The notes below the pieces were generated by a model. It was given only the letters and a program-made list of their open reading frames with translations. It was not told where the DNA came from and ran no database searches. From Sphingomonas_B tabacisoli (GTDB lineage: Bacteria; Pseudomonadota; Alphaproteobacteria; Sphingomonadales; Sphingomonadaceae): a DNA stretch of 64,000 nucleotides. Location: assembly GCF_042678385.1 (NCBI RefSeq), contig NZ_JBHUDY010000001.1, positions 1,612,001-1,676,000 on the forward strand. Direction: 5' to 3'. Made by a program: the position numbers and the translations under genes. Below are positions 1 to 7,874 of the stretch, in pieces (the first letter of the stretch is position 1; every line of letters begins with the position of its first letter).

Positions 1-3
1 GGG

Positions 4-1878
4 TCATGCCAGCGCTGCCTCGATCGCCGCTTCGATCTCGCTGATGCGGAACGGCTGGCCGGAGACCTTGTTGAGGGGCTTCGCATCGACCAGATACTGG
101 TCGCGCAGCACGGTCTTGAGCTGGCCGGTATTCATCTCGGGTACGAGGATACGCTCGTAAGAGCGAAGTAGGACACCCAAATTCTTCGGCAGCGGCCAGA
201 TGTGGCGGATGTGGATATGGTGGACGTCGCGGCCGCGCATCCGCTGGCGCCGGACCGCCTGGTGGATCGGGCCGTAGGTCGAGCCCCAGCCGACGACAAC
301 CAATTTACCCTTGGCCTCGCCGAGCGTGACGTCCTGCTCCGGAATATGATCGGCGATTCCGAGCACCTTGTCGGCGCGGATGTCCGTCATCGCCTGGTGG
401 TTGGCCGGCGAATAGTCGATGTTGCCGGTGCCCTGCTGCTTCTCGATGCCGCCGATGCGGTGGAGCAGGCCTGGCGTGCCGGGCTTCACCCAGGGGCGGG
501 CGAGCTTTTCGTCGCGGCTGTAAGGCTGGAACCCGCCTTCCGGCACCTGCTCGAGGAACTGGACGGGGAAGGGCGCATAGCCGCTCATGTCCGGCACGCG
601 CCACGGCTCGGCGGCGTTCGCGATATAGCCGTCGGTCAGCAGCATGACGGGCGTCATGAATTGGGTCGCGAGCCGCACCGCCTCGATCGCGCAGTCGAAC
701 GCGTCGGCGGGCGAGCGGGCGGCGATCACCGGCATCGGCGCGTCGCCGTTGCGGCCATAGACGGCCTGGTAGAGATCGGACTGCTCGGTCTTGGTCGGCA
801 GGCCCGTCGACGGGCCGCCGCGCTGCGAGTTGACGATGACCAGCGGCAGCTCGGTCATGATCGCGAGGCCCATCGCCTCGCCTTTCAGCGCGATGCCCGG
901 CCCGGAGGACGAAGTGACGCCCAGCGATCCGGCATAGGAGGCGCCGATCGCGCTCGCGATCGCGGCGATCTCATCCTCTGCCTGGAAGGTCGTGACGTCA
1001 TATTCCTTGAGGCGGCTCAGGTGATGCAGGATCGCCGAGGCGGGCGTGATCGGGTAGCCGCCGAAGAACATCGGCAACCCGGCGAGCTGCGCGCCCGCGA
1101 CCAGGCCCAGCGAGATCGACTCAGCGCCGGTGACGGTGCGGTACAGGCCCGGCGCAGCAGGCGCGGCGGCGATGTGATGCTGCTTCAGCGGACCCGACAG
1201 CTCCGCCGTCTCGCCATAGGCGTGGCCGGCGTTCAGCGCGGCGATGTTCGCTTCCGCGAGCGTGGGGGCCTTGGCGAACTTCGCTTTCAGCCAGTCGACG
1301 ATCGGCTGGCGGTCGCGGTCGAACATCCAGAGCGCCAGCCCGAGCGTCCACATGTTCTTGCAGCGCAGCGCTTCCTTGTTGCCGAGCCCGAAGGGCTTCA
1401 CCGACTCCAGGGTGAGCTGCGAGATGTTGAACTTCAGCAATTGCCAACGGGCGAGGCTGTCATCTTCCAGCGGATTGGTGTCGTAGCCGGCCTTGGCGAG
1501 GTTGCGCGCGCCGAACTCGCCTTCGTCGGCGATGACCAGGCCGCCGTCCTTGAGCTGCGAGACATTCACCTTCAGCGCGGCCGGGTTCATCGCGACCAGC
1601 ACGTCGGGCGCGTCGCCCGCGGTCTCGACCTCGGTCGAGCCGAAATTGATCTGGAAAGCGGAGACGCCAAAGGTCGTGCCTTGCGGCGCGCGGATTTCGG
1701 CGGGGAAGTCCGGGAAAGTCGCCAGGTCGTTGCCCGCAAGCGCGGTGGAAAGCGTGAACTGGCCGCCGGTCAACTGCATGCCGTCGCCGGAATCCCCGGC
1801 GAAGCGCACGACGACGCTTTCGGCGGGCGGACGCGCGCTCGCCTCCTCGGGAGTGAGCTGATGGGCGGCTGTGGCCAT
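4..1878 (-). CDS. korA: 2-oxoacid:acceptor oxidoreductase, alpha subunit (KorA type)
   Basis: Alpha subunit of a cytoplasmic 2-oxoacid (probably 2-oxoglutarate):ferredoxin oxidoreductase, which makes acyl-CoA and CO2 and passes electrons to ferredoxin. The gamma domain is fused at the N terminus (GDSGDGMQ near residues 28-35), followed by the pyrimidine-binding domain (YPITP near 275-279, then an SSGPG region and QRGGPSTG near 352). The 624-residue length fits this fused form. I chose the ATG at 1878 over an upstream in-frame start because AGGACAGGA lies just before it. The thiamine-binding beta subunit (korB) should follow, just left of base 1. Substrate choice is inferred. Confidence 0.9.
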   Translation of the reverse strand: MATAAHQLTPEEASARPPAESVVVRFAGDSGDGMQLTGGQFTLSTALAGNDLATFPDFPAEIRAPQGTTFGVSAFQINFGSTEVETAGDAPDVLVAMNPAALKVNVSQLKDGGLVIADEGEFGARNLAKAGYDTNPLEDDSLARWQLLKFNISQLTLESVKPFGLGNKEALRCKNMWTLGLALWMFDRDRQPIVDWLKAKFAKAPTLAEANIAALNAGHAYGETAELSGPLKQHHIAAAPAAPGLYRTVTGAESISLGLVAGAQLAGLPMFFGGYPITPASAILHHLSRLKEYDVTTFQAEDEIAAIASAIGASYAGSLGVTSSSGPGIALKGEAMGLAIMTELPLVIVNSQRGGPSTGLPTKTEQSDLYQAVYGRNGDAPMPVIAARSPADAFDCAIEAVRLATQFMTPVMLLTDGYIANAAEPWRVPDMSGYAPFPVQFLEQVPEGGFQPYSRDEKLARPWVKPGTPGLLHRIGGIEKQQGTGNIDYSPANHQAMTDIRADKVLGIADHIPEQDVTLGEAKGKLVVVGWGSTYGPIHQAVRRQRMRGRDVHHIHIRHIWPLPKNLGVLLRSYERILVPEMNTGQLKTVLRDQYLVDAKPLNKVSGQPFRISEIEAAIEAALA

Positions 1879-1964
1879 GGAAATCCTGTCCTGCGATGTC
1901 AGAGCGGCCGCGCTAAGCGGCTCTGTCGTGTGAGCCAATGTAGAAAATCTGGCGCCGGAAGCAA

Positions 1965-2867
1965 TCAAGCTTCGATCAAAGCGCGATATAATGTCTCGAT
2001 GCTGCGCGCGTGGCGCTGCGCGATCGGCGCCTTGTCCGCGCCATAGCCGCCGCCGGGCGTGCTCGCGAGCGGAATGCCGCGGCGGCGGGCCTGCTCCGCG
2101 ACGAAGCGGTCGCGGGCGGCGAGGCCGTCGTCGGTAAGCGCGAGGCGGCCGAGCTTGTCGTCGGCATGGGGGTCGACGCCGGCCTGGTAGAGCAGGAGGT
2201 CCGGCCGGATGCGGTCGATCAGCGCGGGCAGGGTGGCGGCCAGCGCGTCGAGATAGGCGGCGTCGCCTATGCCGTCGGGAAGCGGCACATCGAGCGTCGA
2301 GCGGGCCTTGCGCGCCGGGAAGTTCTTGTCTGCGTGGATCGAGTAGGTCGCGACGTCAGAGCGGCCGGCGAGCAGTGACGCCGTGCCGTCGCCCTGATGC
2401 ACGTCGCAATCGACGATCAGGATGCGTCGGGCGTCACCTTCTGCGAGCAGACGATGCGCGGCGATGGCCAGATCGTTGAACACGCAATAGCCCGCGCCCG
2501 TGTCGTGCAGCGCGTGGTGGCTGCCGCCGGCGGTGTTCGCGGCATAGCCGTGCTGCAGCGCCAGCTTCGCCGCGAGCCAGGTGCCGCCGGGGGTGAGCTT
2601 GGCGCGTTGGCTGAGCAGTGGCGTGACGGGGAAGCCGATGCGGCGTTCCTTTTCGCGCGGCACGGCGGCGGCGAGGACTTCGGCGACATAGGCCGGGTCG
2701 TGCATGGCTTCGAGCCAGGCGCGCGGCATTGGCTCGGGAATGTGACGGGTCTGGGGGATTTCGAGCCGGTCGAGGGCCTCGATCAGCAGGTTGTATTTGC
2801 TTGCCGGAAACCCGCCGGAGGGCGGCGGCGGGGTGAGGTAGCCGGGATGGTGGATGAGGTGGAGCAT
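1965..2867 (-). CDS. Histone deacetylase family (AcuC/AphA-like) hydrolase
   Basis: Zinc-dependent deacetylase-fold enzyme of 300 residues, probably acting on acetylated polyamines, small amides or acetyl-lysine. Family active-site residues are present: His-His in GGSHHA (about 117-118), the zinc ligands Asp155 and His157 in DCDVHQGDG and Asp232 in GVDPHADD, and the transition-state Tyr in GGGYG near 275. A TTG one codon upstream is possible, but ATG at 2867 is preferred. It starts 12 bases after the SDR stop, so it is probably co-transcribed with the SDR and perhaps purF. The substrate cannot be told from sequence. Confidence 0.87.
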   Translation of the reverse strand: MLHLIHHPGYLTPPPPSGGFPASKYNLLIEALDRLEIPQTRHIPEPMPRAWLEAMHDPAYVAEVLAAAVPREKERRIGFPVTPLLSQRAKLTPGGTWLAAKLALQHGYAANTAGGSHHALHDTGAGYCVFNDLAIAAHRLLAEGDARRILIVDCDVHQGDGTASLLAGRSDVATYSIHADKNFPARKARSTLDVPLPDGIGDAAYLDALAATLPALIDRIRPDLLLYQAGVDPHADDKLGRLALTDDGLAARDRFVAEQARRRGIPLASTPGGGYGADKAPIAQRHARSIETLYRALIEA

Positions 2868-2879
2868 CAATCCACGACG

Positions 2880-3596
2880 TCAGGGTTTCTCGATCCGCTC
2901 CCGATGTCCGGTCTCGAACCCTTCGGCCAAAAGCGCGGCGATGCGTTCGCCCACCACTTCAGGCGCTTTCACCGTGGTGGGGTCCTCGCCCGGATAGGCC
3001 TTTTCGCGCATTTTGGTGCGCGTGGCACCAGGGTCGATCGTCGCGACTTTCACTTTGCCGAGATTGCGCTGTTCCTCACCATAGGCCGCCACCAAAGTTT
3101 CAAGCGCGGCCTTGGACGCACCATAGGCGCCCCAATAGGCCCGCGGCGTGGCTGCGACGCTGGAGGTGATCGCGATCAGCTTGCCGGGCTCGGCGCGGCG
3201 GAGCAGGGGATCGAACGCTGCGATCAGCGCCTGCTGCGCGCCGACGTTGAGGGTGAGGAGCTTCGAAAACTCCTTGGCGTCGATCGACTGAACGGGCGTC
3301 AGCGTGCCGAGCATCGCGGCGTTGAGGATCAGCGCGTCGAGCTTCTGCCAGCGCTCCGCGATCGCGGTGGCGAGGCGGCCGATGCTGTCACCGTCGACCA
3401 AGTCGAGCGGCGCGATCGTGGCGCTGCCGCCAGCCTGGTGGATGCGTTCCTCGACCGCTTCCAGGTCCTTCGCGGTGCGGGCGACGAGGACGACATGCGC
3501 GCCGGCCCTGGCGAGCGCTTCGGCGGTGGCGGCGCCGATCCCGCGGCTGGCGCCGGTGACGAGCACGAGTTGGTCGGTGAGGGGCTTCGTTTCCAT
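2880..3596 (-). CDS. SDR family NAD(P)-dependent oxidoreductase
   Basis: Classical short-chain dehydrogenase/reductase of 238 residues. Visible motifs are the nucleotide-binding TGASRGIG near the N terminus, NAA after the fourth strand, the catalytic Ser in ITSS, and YxxxK in YGASK. ATG 3596 (METKPL) is the start. An upstream in-frame start would add DSRFRGND, which is only the translation of the palindromic repeat at 3597-3680. It lies downstream of purF, separated by that repeat, and upstream of the deacetylase-like gene. The substrate is unknown. Confidence 0.88.
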   Translation of the reverse strand: METKPLTDQLVLVTGASRGIGAATAEALARAGAHVVLVARTAKDLEAVEERIHQAGGSATIAPLDLVDGDSIGRLATAIAERWQKLDALILNAAMLGTLTPVQSIDAKEFSKLLTLNVGAQQALIAAFDPLLRRAEPGKLIAITSSVAATPRAYWGAYGASKAALETLVAAYGEEQRNLGKVKVATIDPGATRTKMREKAYPGEDPTTVKAPEVVGERIAALLAEGFETGHRERIEKP

Positions 3597-3680
3597 GTCA
3601 TTCCCGCGAAAGCGGGAATCCACCTGCCTTGCAAGCCTGCCCGCAAAGAGAAGGTGGATCCCCGCTTTCGCGGGGATGAC
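3597..3680. repeat. Inverted pair of GCGAAAGCGGGAATCC palindromic repeats (family A)
   Basis: Two 29-base arms, at 3597-3625 and 3652-3680, are reverse complements at about 27 of 29 positions, and each arm contains its own CCCGC-GAAA-GCGGG hairpin. The pair fills the gap between purF and the SDR gene and could form one long hairpin in the transcript, acting as an attenuator or mRNA stabiliser. A second copy lies at 43219-43311. Confidence 0.85.
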
Positions 3681-3689
3681 GAAAGGGGA

Positions 3690-5147
3690 CTAAACCACTC
3701 GCTCCGCCAGCAGGCTGAGCTGGTCCGCCGGCGCCAGTTCGTCCTGGTCGGTCAGCGTAGTCGGATAGTCGCCGGTGAAGCAGGCGTCGCAATGCTGGGG
3801 GCGGACATCGGCGCGGCGGTCATGGCCGAGTGCCTTGTAGAGCCCCTCGATCGAGACGAACGACAGGCTGTCGGCGTGGATGTAGTCGGACATGCCGGGC
3901 ACATCGAGCTTGGCGGCAAGCAGCTTGGCGCGCTCCGGCGTGTCGACGCCGTAGAAGCAGCTATGCCGCGTCGGCGGGCTGGCGATCCGCATATGCACTT
4001 CGGCCGCGCCCGCATCGCGCATCATCTGCACGATCTTCAGGGAGGTCGTGCCGCGCACGATCGAATCGTCGATCAGCACGACGCGCTTGCCGCCGATCAG
4101 CGCGCGATTGGCATTGTGCTTCAGCTTGACGCCCAAGTGCCGGACTTGGTCGCCCGGCTGGATGAACGTCCGCCCCACATAGTGCGAGCGGATGATGCCG
4201 AGCTCGAACGGGATGCCCGATTGCTGGGCATAGCCAATCGCCGCCGGCACGCCCGAATCAGGGACGGGAATGACCAGATCGGCCTCGACCGGCGCCTCGA
4301 TCGCGAGCTGCGCGCCGATCGCCTTGCGGACGTCGTACACGGACGTGCCGTCCACGATCGAATCGGGGCGCGAGAAATAGACATGCTCGAAGATGCACGG
4401 CCGCGGATTGATCGCGCCGAACGGCTGGATCGAGCGCACCCCCGCATCGGTCACGATGACGATCTCGCCGGGCTCGACCTGGCGAATGAACTCGGCGCCG
4501 ATCACGTCGAGCGCCACCGTCTCTGATGCGAAGATCGTCGAATCGCCAAGCTTGCCCATCACCAGCGGGCGGATGCCGAGCGGATCGCGGCAGGCAAGCA
4601 TGCCCTCGGGCGTCATGCAGATAAGGCTGTAGGCGCCCTCGACATGCTTCAGCGCGTCGATGAACCGGTCGAGCAGCGTCCGGTAGGTCGAGGTCGCGAC
4701 CAGGTGGATGATCACCTCGGTGTCCGAGGTCGACTGGAAGATCGAGCCGCGGCGCACCAGCTCGCGGCGGAGCTTCATCGCGTTCGAGATGTTGCCGTTA
4801 TGCGCGACCGCGAACCCGCCCGACGACAGCTCGGCGAACAAAGGCTGGACGTTGCGCAGCGCCGTCTCGCCGGTCGTCGAATAGCGGACATGGCCGCAAG
4901 CAGCCCTGCCGGGCAGGCCGCGGATGATGTCGTCCCGGTCGAAATTGCCGGCGACATGGCCCATCGCGCGGTGGGAATGGAAATGCTCCCCGTCCCAGCT
5001 CGTGATGCCGGCCGCTTCCTGGCCGCGATGCTGGAGCGCGTGAAGGCCAAGGGCCACGACGGCCGCAGCGGTTTCGGCGTCATAGATGCCGAAAACCCCG
5101 CATTCCTCGCGAAGCTTGTCGTCGTCGAACGGATGTGTGCTGAGCAT
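3690..5147 (-). CDS. purF: Amidophosphoribosyltransferase PurF
   Basis: First committed enzyme of purine synthesis: PRPP + glutamine to phosphoribosylamine. It has 485 residues. The N-terminal Ntn glutaminase nucleophile is Cys16, so a 15-residue propeptide is expected. The PRPP loop VVLIDDSIVRGTT is near 357-369. Cys251, Cys397, Cys453 and Cys456 sit where the Bacillus-type enzyme binds a [4Fe-4S] cluster, so this is the Fe-S form with propeptide. The frame stays open well upstream, but conserved sequence begins at ATG 5147. The SDR and deacetylase genes follow. Confidence 0.96.
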   Translation of the reverse strand: MLSTHPFDDDKLREECGVFGIYDAETAAAVVALGLHALQHRGQEAAGITSWDGEHFHSHRAMGHVAGNFDRDDIIRGLPGRAACGHVRYSTTGETALRNVQPLFAELSSGGFAVAHNGNISNAMKLRRELVRRGSIFQSTSDTEVIIHLVATSTYRTLLDRFIDALKHVEGAYSLICMTPEGMLACRDPLGIRPLVMGKLGDSTIFASETVALDVIGAEFIRQVEPGEIVIVTDAGVRSIQPFGAINPRPCIFEHVYFSRPDSIVDGTSVYDVRKAIGAQLAIEAPVEADLVIPVPDSGVPAAIGYAQQSGIPFELGIIRSHYVGRTFIQPGDQVRHLGVKLKHNANRALIGGKRVVLIDDSIVRGTTSLKIVQMMRDAGAAEVHMRIASPPTRHSCFYGVDTPERAKLLAAKLDVPGMSDYIHADSLSFVSIEGLYKALGHDRRADVRPQHCDACFTGDYPTTLTDQDELAPADQLSLLAERVV

Positions 5148-5220
5148 TAGAGACCCGGACCCTTGGCTCGTTGGCGCGCCATATAGGAAGCGAGGGGCGG
5201 TTTGTCTCCCCATTGTCATA

Positions 5221-6105
5221 TTATTTGTCGGCCGGCTGCCATTTGTAGCCGCCGCCATTGGCCACGATCCGCCCCGTGCCTGGGAAAGGAAAGTGCGGTG
5301 CGTAGACCAGCTCATGCGTCTGGGCGAGCCGGGCGAGGACCGTGCGGCGCATTGCCTTGCCGAGCTTCTTGTCGGTGTCGAACGCGATTCCCCATTCGGG
5401 CTCGGCAAGCGAAACGACCGCGCTATGAGCGGTGTCGCCGATATCGAGCAGATGCGCGCGGCCGGAGCTGATGCGATAACCCGAATGGCCGGGCGTGTGC
5501 CCCACGATCGGCACGGCCTGGATGCCCGGCAGCAGCGTCGCGCCCGGCTCGAACGGGCGCACCTGGCCGCGGATCGCATTCACGATTGCTCGGGAGCCGG
5601 CCTGTCCCTGCATCCACGCCCATTCCTGCCGCGACATGCGCACAACCGCGTTCGGGAAGGCAGGGCGACCGTTCGATCCGACCACGCCACCGACATGATC
5701 GCCGTGCGAATGGGTGATCAGCACGTCGGTCACCTGTGCCGGCAGCACGCCCGCGGCGGCGAGGCTCGCGAGCAGCTTGCCGCCCATCTTGGGGCCGAGC
5801 CCCGTGTCGATCAGCACGATCCGCCCGGTGATCCCGCGGACCAGCAGCACGTCGACACTGAGCGGCACCGAATCACCCGGCAGTCCGGCTTCCATCAGCA
5901 CGCGCGCGACGGCGTTGGGGCTCGCGTCGATGCCGAACGTCTTGCCGTCATTGGCCGCATTGAAGTCGGCATCGCGCAGCGTCGTGAGCCGCAGCGCGCC
6001 GAACGGGATCGTTCGCGCTTCGGGCTGGACCGGAACCGGGCCGGGCGCCGCGTGGCCGGCAGTGGCGAGGGCAAGGGCGGCGAAGGCGGGAAAGGCTTTG
6101 CGCAT
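5221..6105 (-). CDS. Exported metallo-beta-lactamase-fold hydrolase
   Basis: MBL-fold metallohydrolase of 294 residues with a probable Sec signal peptide (basic start, alanine-rich core, cleavage near residue 20), so it is likely periplasmic. Metal ligands are HSHGDH at 132-137, His in GHTPGHSG near 203-207, Asp in DIGDT near 221-224, and a late His in APHFPF. This resembles the quorum-quenching/AttM-like branch more than true beta-lactamases, but the substrate is undetermined. It is divergent from hisI, with 40 bases between the starts. Confidence 0.88.
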   Translation of the reverse strand: MRKAFPAFAALALATAGHAAPGPVPVQPEARTIPFGALRLTTLRDADFNAANDGKTFGIDASPNAVARVLMEAGLPGDSVPLSVDVLLVRGITGRIVLIDTGLGPKMGGKLLASLAAAGVLPAQVTDVLITHSHGDHVGGVVGSNGRPAFPNAVVRMSRQEWAWMQGQAGSRAIVNAIRGQVRPFEPGATLLPGIQAVPIVGHTPGHSGYRISSGRAHLLDIGDTAHSAVVSLAEPEWGIAFDTDKKLGKAMRRTVLARLAQTHELVYAPHFPFPGTGRIVANGGGYKWQPADK

Positions 6106-6145
6106 GCCGCTTTCAATCACAGTCCGGCTCGGGCATCCAGCCGCC

Positions 6146-6511
6146 ATGAACGACGATCGCGAGCAGGGAACGACGCTTGACCCCAAATGGGGGGCGGACG
6201 GCCTCATCACCGGCGTCGTGACCGACGCGGCGACGGGCGAGTTGCTGATGGTCGCGCACCTGAACGAAGAAGCGCTGAGGCTCACGCTGGAGACCGGCGA
6301 AGCGCATTTCTGGTCGCGCAGCCGCGGGCGGCTTTGGAAAAAGGGCGAGACCTCCGGCAACGTGCTGCGCGTCGTCGAGGCGCGGATCGACTGCGACCAG
6401 GATTCGCTGTGGCTGCGCGTGGAGCCGGCCGGGCCGGCGTGCCACACGGGTGCGCGGAGCTGTTTCTATCGGAAAGTGGATGCCGAAGGTACATTGAGCC
6501 GTTCGGCCTGA
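6146..6511 (+). CDS. hisI: Phosphoribosyl-AMP cyclohydrolase HisI
   Basis: Third step of histidine synthesis, hydrolysing phosphoribosyl-AMP. At 121 residues this is the monofunctional form, without a HisE domain. Metal-site residues are visible: DCDQD near 82-86 and Cys99/Cys106 in CHTGARSC. The start ATG 6146 gives MNDDREQ. The last residues and the TGA stop come from repeat B (6499-6588), so the C terminus appears to have been reset by the repeat. It is divergent from the MBL hydrolase. Confidence 0.94.
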   Translation: MNDDREQGTTLDPKWGADGLITGVVTDAATGELLMVAHLNEEALRLTLETGEAHFWSRSRGRLWKKGETSGNVLRVVEARIDCDQDSLWLRVEPAGPACHTGARSCFYRKVDAEGTLSRSA

Positions 6512-6588
6512 GCTTGTCGAAGGCCTCTCTTTTCTTTTCTGAGGTTTGGAAGAAGAAGGGAGGGCTTCGACAAGCTCAGCCCGAACGG
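6499..6588. repeat. Palindromic repeat family B, copy 1
   Basis: Inverted arms built on TTCGGCCTGAGCTTGTCGAA (6499-6525) and TTCGACAAGCTCAGCCCGAA (6561-6588) are separated by a purine-rich spacer. This family recurs at 12036, 12429 (single arm), 41862, 45178 and 50422. Here it supplies the hisI stop codon and ends 8 bases before the likely GTG start of the M28 peptidase gene. Confidence 0.9.
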
Positions 6589-6596
6589 AATTGATA

Positions 6597-7874
6597 GTGC
6601 TCAACCTTCTCCTGCTCTCCGCCGCCGCCGCTGCCCAACCCGATCCCGCCCAACTGAAAGCCACGATCACCAGGCTGGTCGGCTTCGGCACCCGGCATAC
6701 GCTGTCCACCACGACCGATCCCAAGCGCGGCATTGGCGCCGCGCGGCGCTGGGCGGCCGGGCAGTTCGGGGAGTATTCCAAAGCGTGCGGCGGCTGCCTC
6801 GCGGTTGAAACGATCGGCGACCAGTTCACCGGCCCGCGCGCGCCGAACGGCGTGCGTGTCGAGGATGTCATCGCCATCCAGAAGGGCACCTCCGATCCGA
6901 ATCGCGTGGTGATCGTGCAGGGTCATATCGACAGCCGCGTCTCCGACCCGATGGACGCGACCTCCGATGCGCCGGGCGCGAACGACGACGGGTCGGGAAC
7001 GGCGCTGGTGATCGAAGCGGCTCGGCTTCTCTCCAAGGAGAAGTTCCCGGCGACGATCGTCTATGCGGCGCTCTCGGGCGAGGAGCAGGGCCTGTGGGGC
7101 GGCAAGCTGCTGGCGGCGACCGCCAAGGCGCGCGGCTGGAAGATCGCTGCGGTGCTCAACAACGATATCGTCGGGAACACCACCGGCGTCGGCGGCGCGC
7201 GCGACGACAAGCATGTCCGTGTGTTCAGCGAAGGCATTCGCGCCGCGGCGACGCTGGATGAGGACAAGGCACAGCGCGCCAATGGCGGCGAAGACGATTC
7301 GCCGTCGCGCGCGCTCGCCAAGGCGATCAAGCGCGTCGCGGACCGCGAGCATGGCCTTGGCGCGATGGCAGTGCGGCGCCCAGACCGCTTCCAGCGCGGC
7401 GGCGATCACACGCCGTTCCTTGAAGCCGGCTATCCGGCGGTTCGCTTCACCGAAGTAACCGAGAATTACGACCACCAGCACCAGACGCTGCGCACCGAGA
7501 ACGGCAAATTCTACGGCGATACGATCGAAGGCGTCGACTTCCCCTATCTGGCGAAAGTCACCGCCTTGAACATGGCGGTGATCCGCGAGCTGGCGAGCGC
7601 GCCGGCCGCGCCCGAGGGCGTGACGATCGAAGGGGCATTGAGCGCCGACACGACAGTCGCATGGCAGCCGGTGCCGGGCGCGGCAGGCTATCGCGTCCGC
7701 TGGCGGCTTGCCGACGGGACTGAGTGGACCGATCACAAGGACGTGCCGGGCAACGCCACGTCGCTGAAGCTGCCGGGCGTCAACATCGATTATCACTTCT
7801 TCGGCGTCGCGGCGCTTTCGACGAGCGGCGCGGAAAGCCTGGTCACGTTCGCCGGTCCGGCTCCCCGCAAATGA
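6597..7874 (+). CDS. Exported M28-family zinc aminopeptidase
   Basis: M28 metallopeptidase of about 425 residues with a leucine/alanine-rich signal sequence. All di-zinc ligands are present: His110 and Asp112 in GHIDS, Asp130 in GANDD, Glu162/Glu163 in GEEQG, Asp190 in NNDIV, His271 in GGDHTP. About 80 C-terminal residues look like a fibronectin-III-type domain. Start choice: GTG 6597 with GGAA 7 bases upstream. TTG 6591 is possible. The upstream ATG at 6546 would read through the repeat (RASTSSARTE) and spoil the signal peptide. It overlaps the next gene by 4 bases (ATGA), which suggests joint periplasmic peptide breakdown. Confidence 0.9.
   Translation: MLNLLLLSAAAAAQPDPAQLKATITRLVGFGTRHTLSTTTDPKRGIGAARRWAAGQFGEYSKACGGCLAVETIGDQFTGPRAPNGVRVEDVIAIQKGTSDPNRVVIVQGHIDSRVSDPMDATSDAPGANDDGSGTALVIEAARLLSKEKFPATIVYAALSGEEQGLWGGKLLAATAKARGWKIAAVLNNDIVGNTTGVGGARDDKHVRVFSEGIRAAATLDEDKAQRANGGEDDSPSRALAKAIKRVADREHGLGAMAVRRPDRFQRGGDHTPFLEAGYPAVRFTEVTENYDHQHQTLRTENGKFYGDTIEGVDFPYLAKVTALNMAVIRELASAPAAPEGVTIEGALSADTTVAWQPVPGAAGYRVRWRLADGTEWTDHKDVPGNATSLKLPGVNIDYHFFGVAALSTSGAESLVTFAGPAPRK

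Noticed and set aside
202..2046. 614-codon open frame opposite korA
   Set aside because: Antisense shadow; composition unlike the real genes, no motif.
3597..3623. N-terminal extension MDSRFRGND of the SDR protein
   Set aside because: It is translated repeat sequence; ATG 3596 begins the conserved protein.
2397..4526. 709-codon plus-strand frame across the deacetylase, SDR and purF genes
   Set aside because: It spans three well-supported minus-strand genes and an intergenic repeat; no conserved features.
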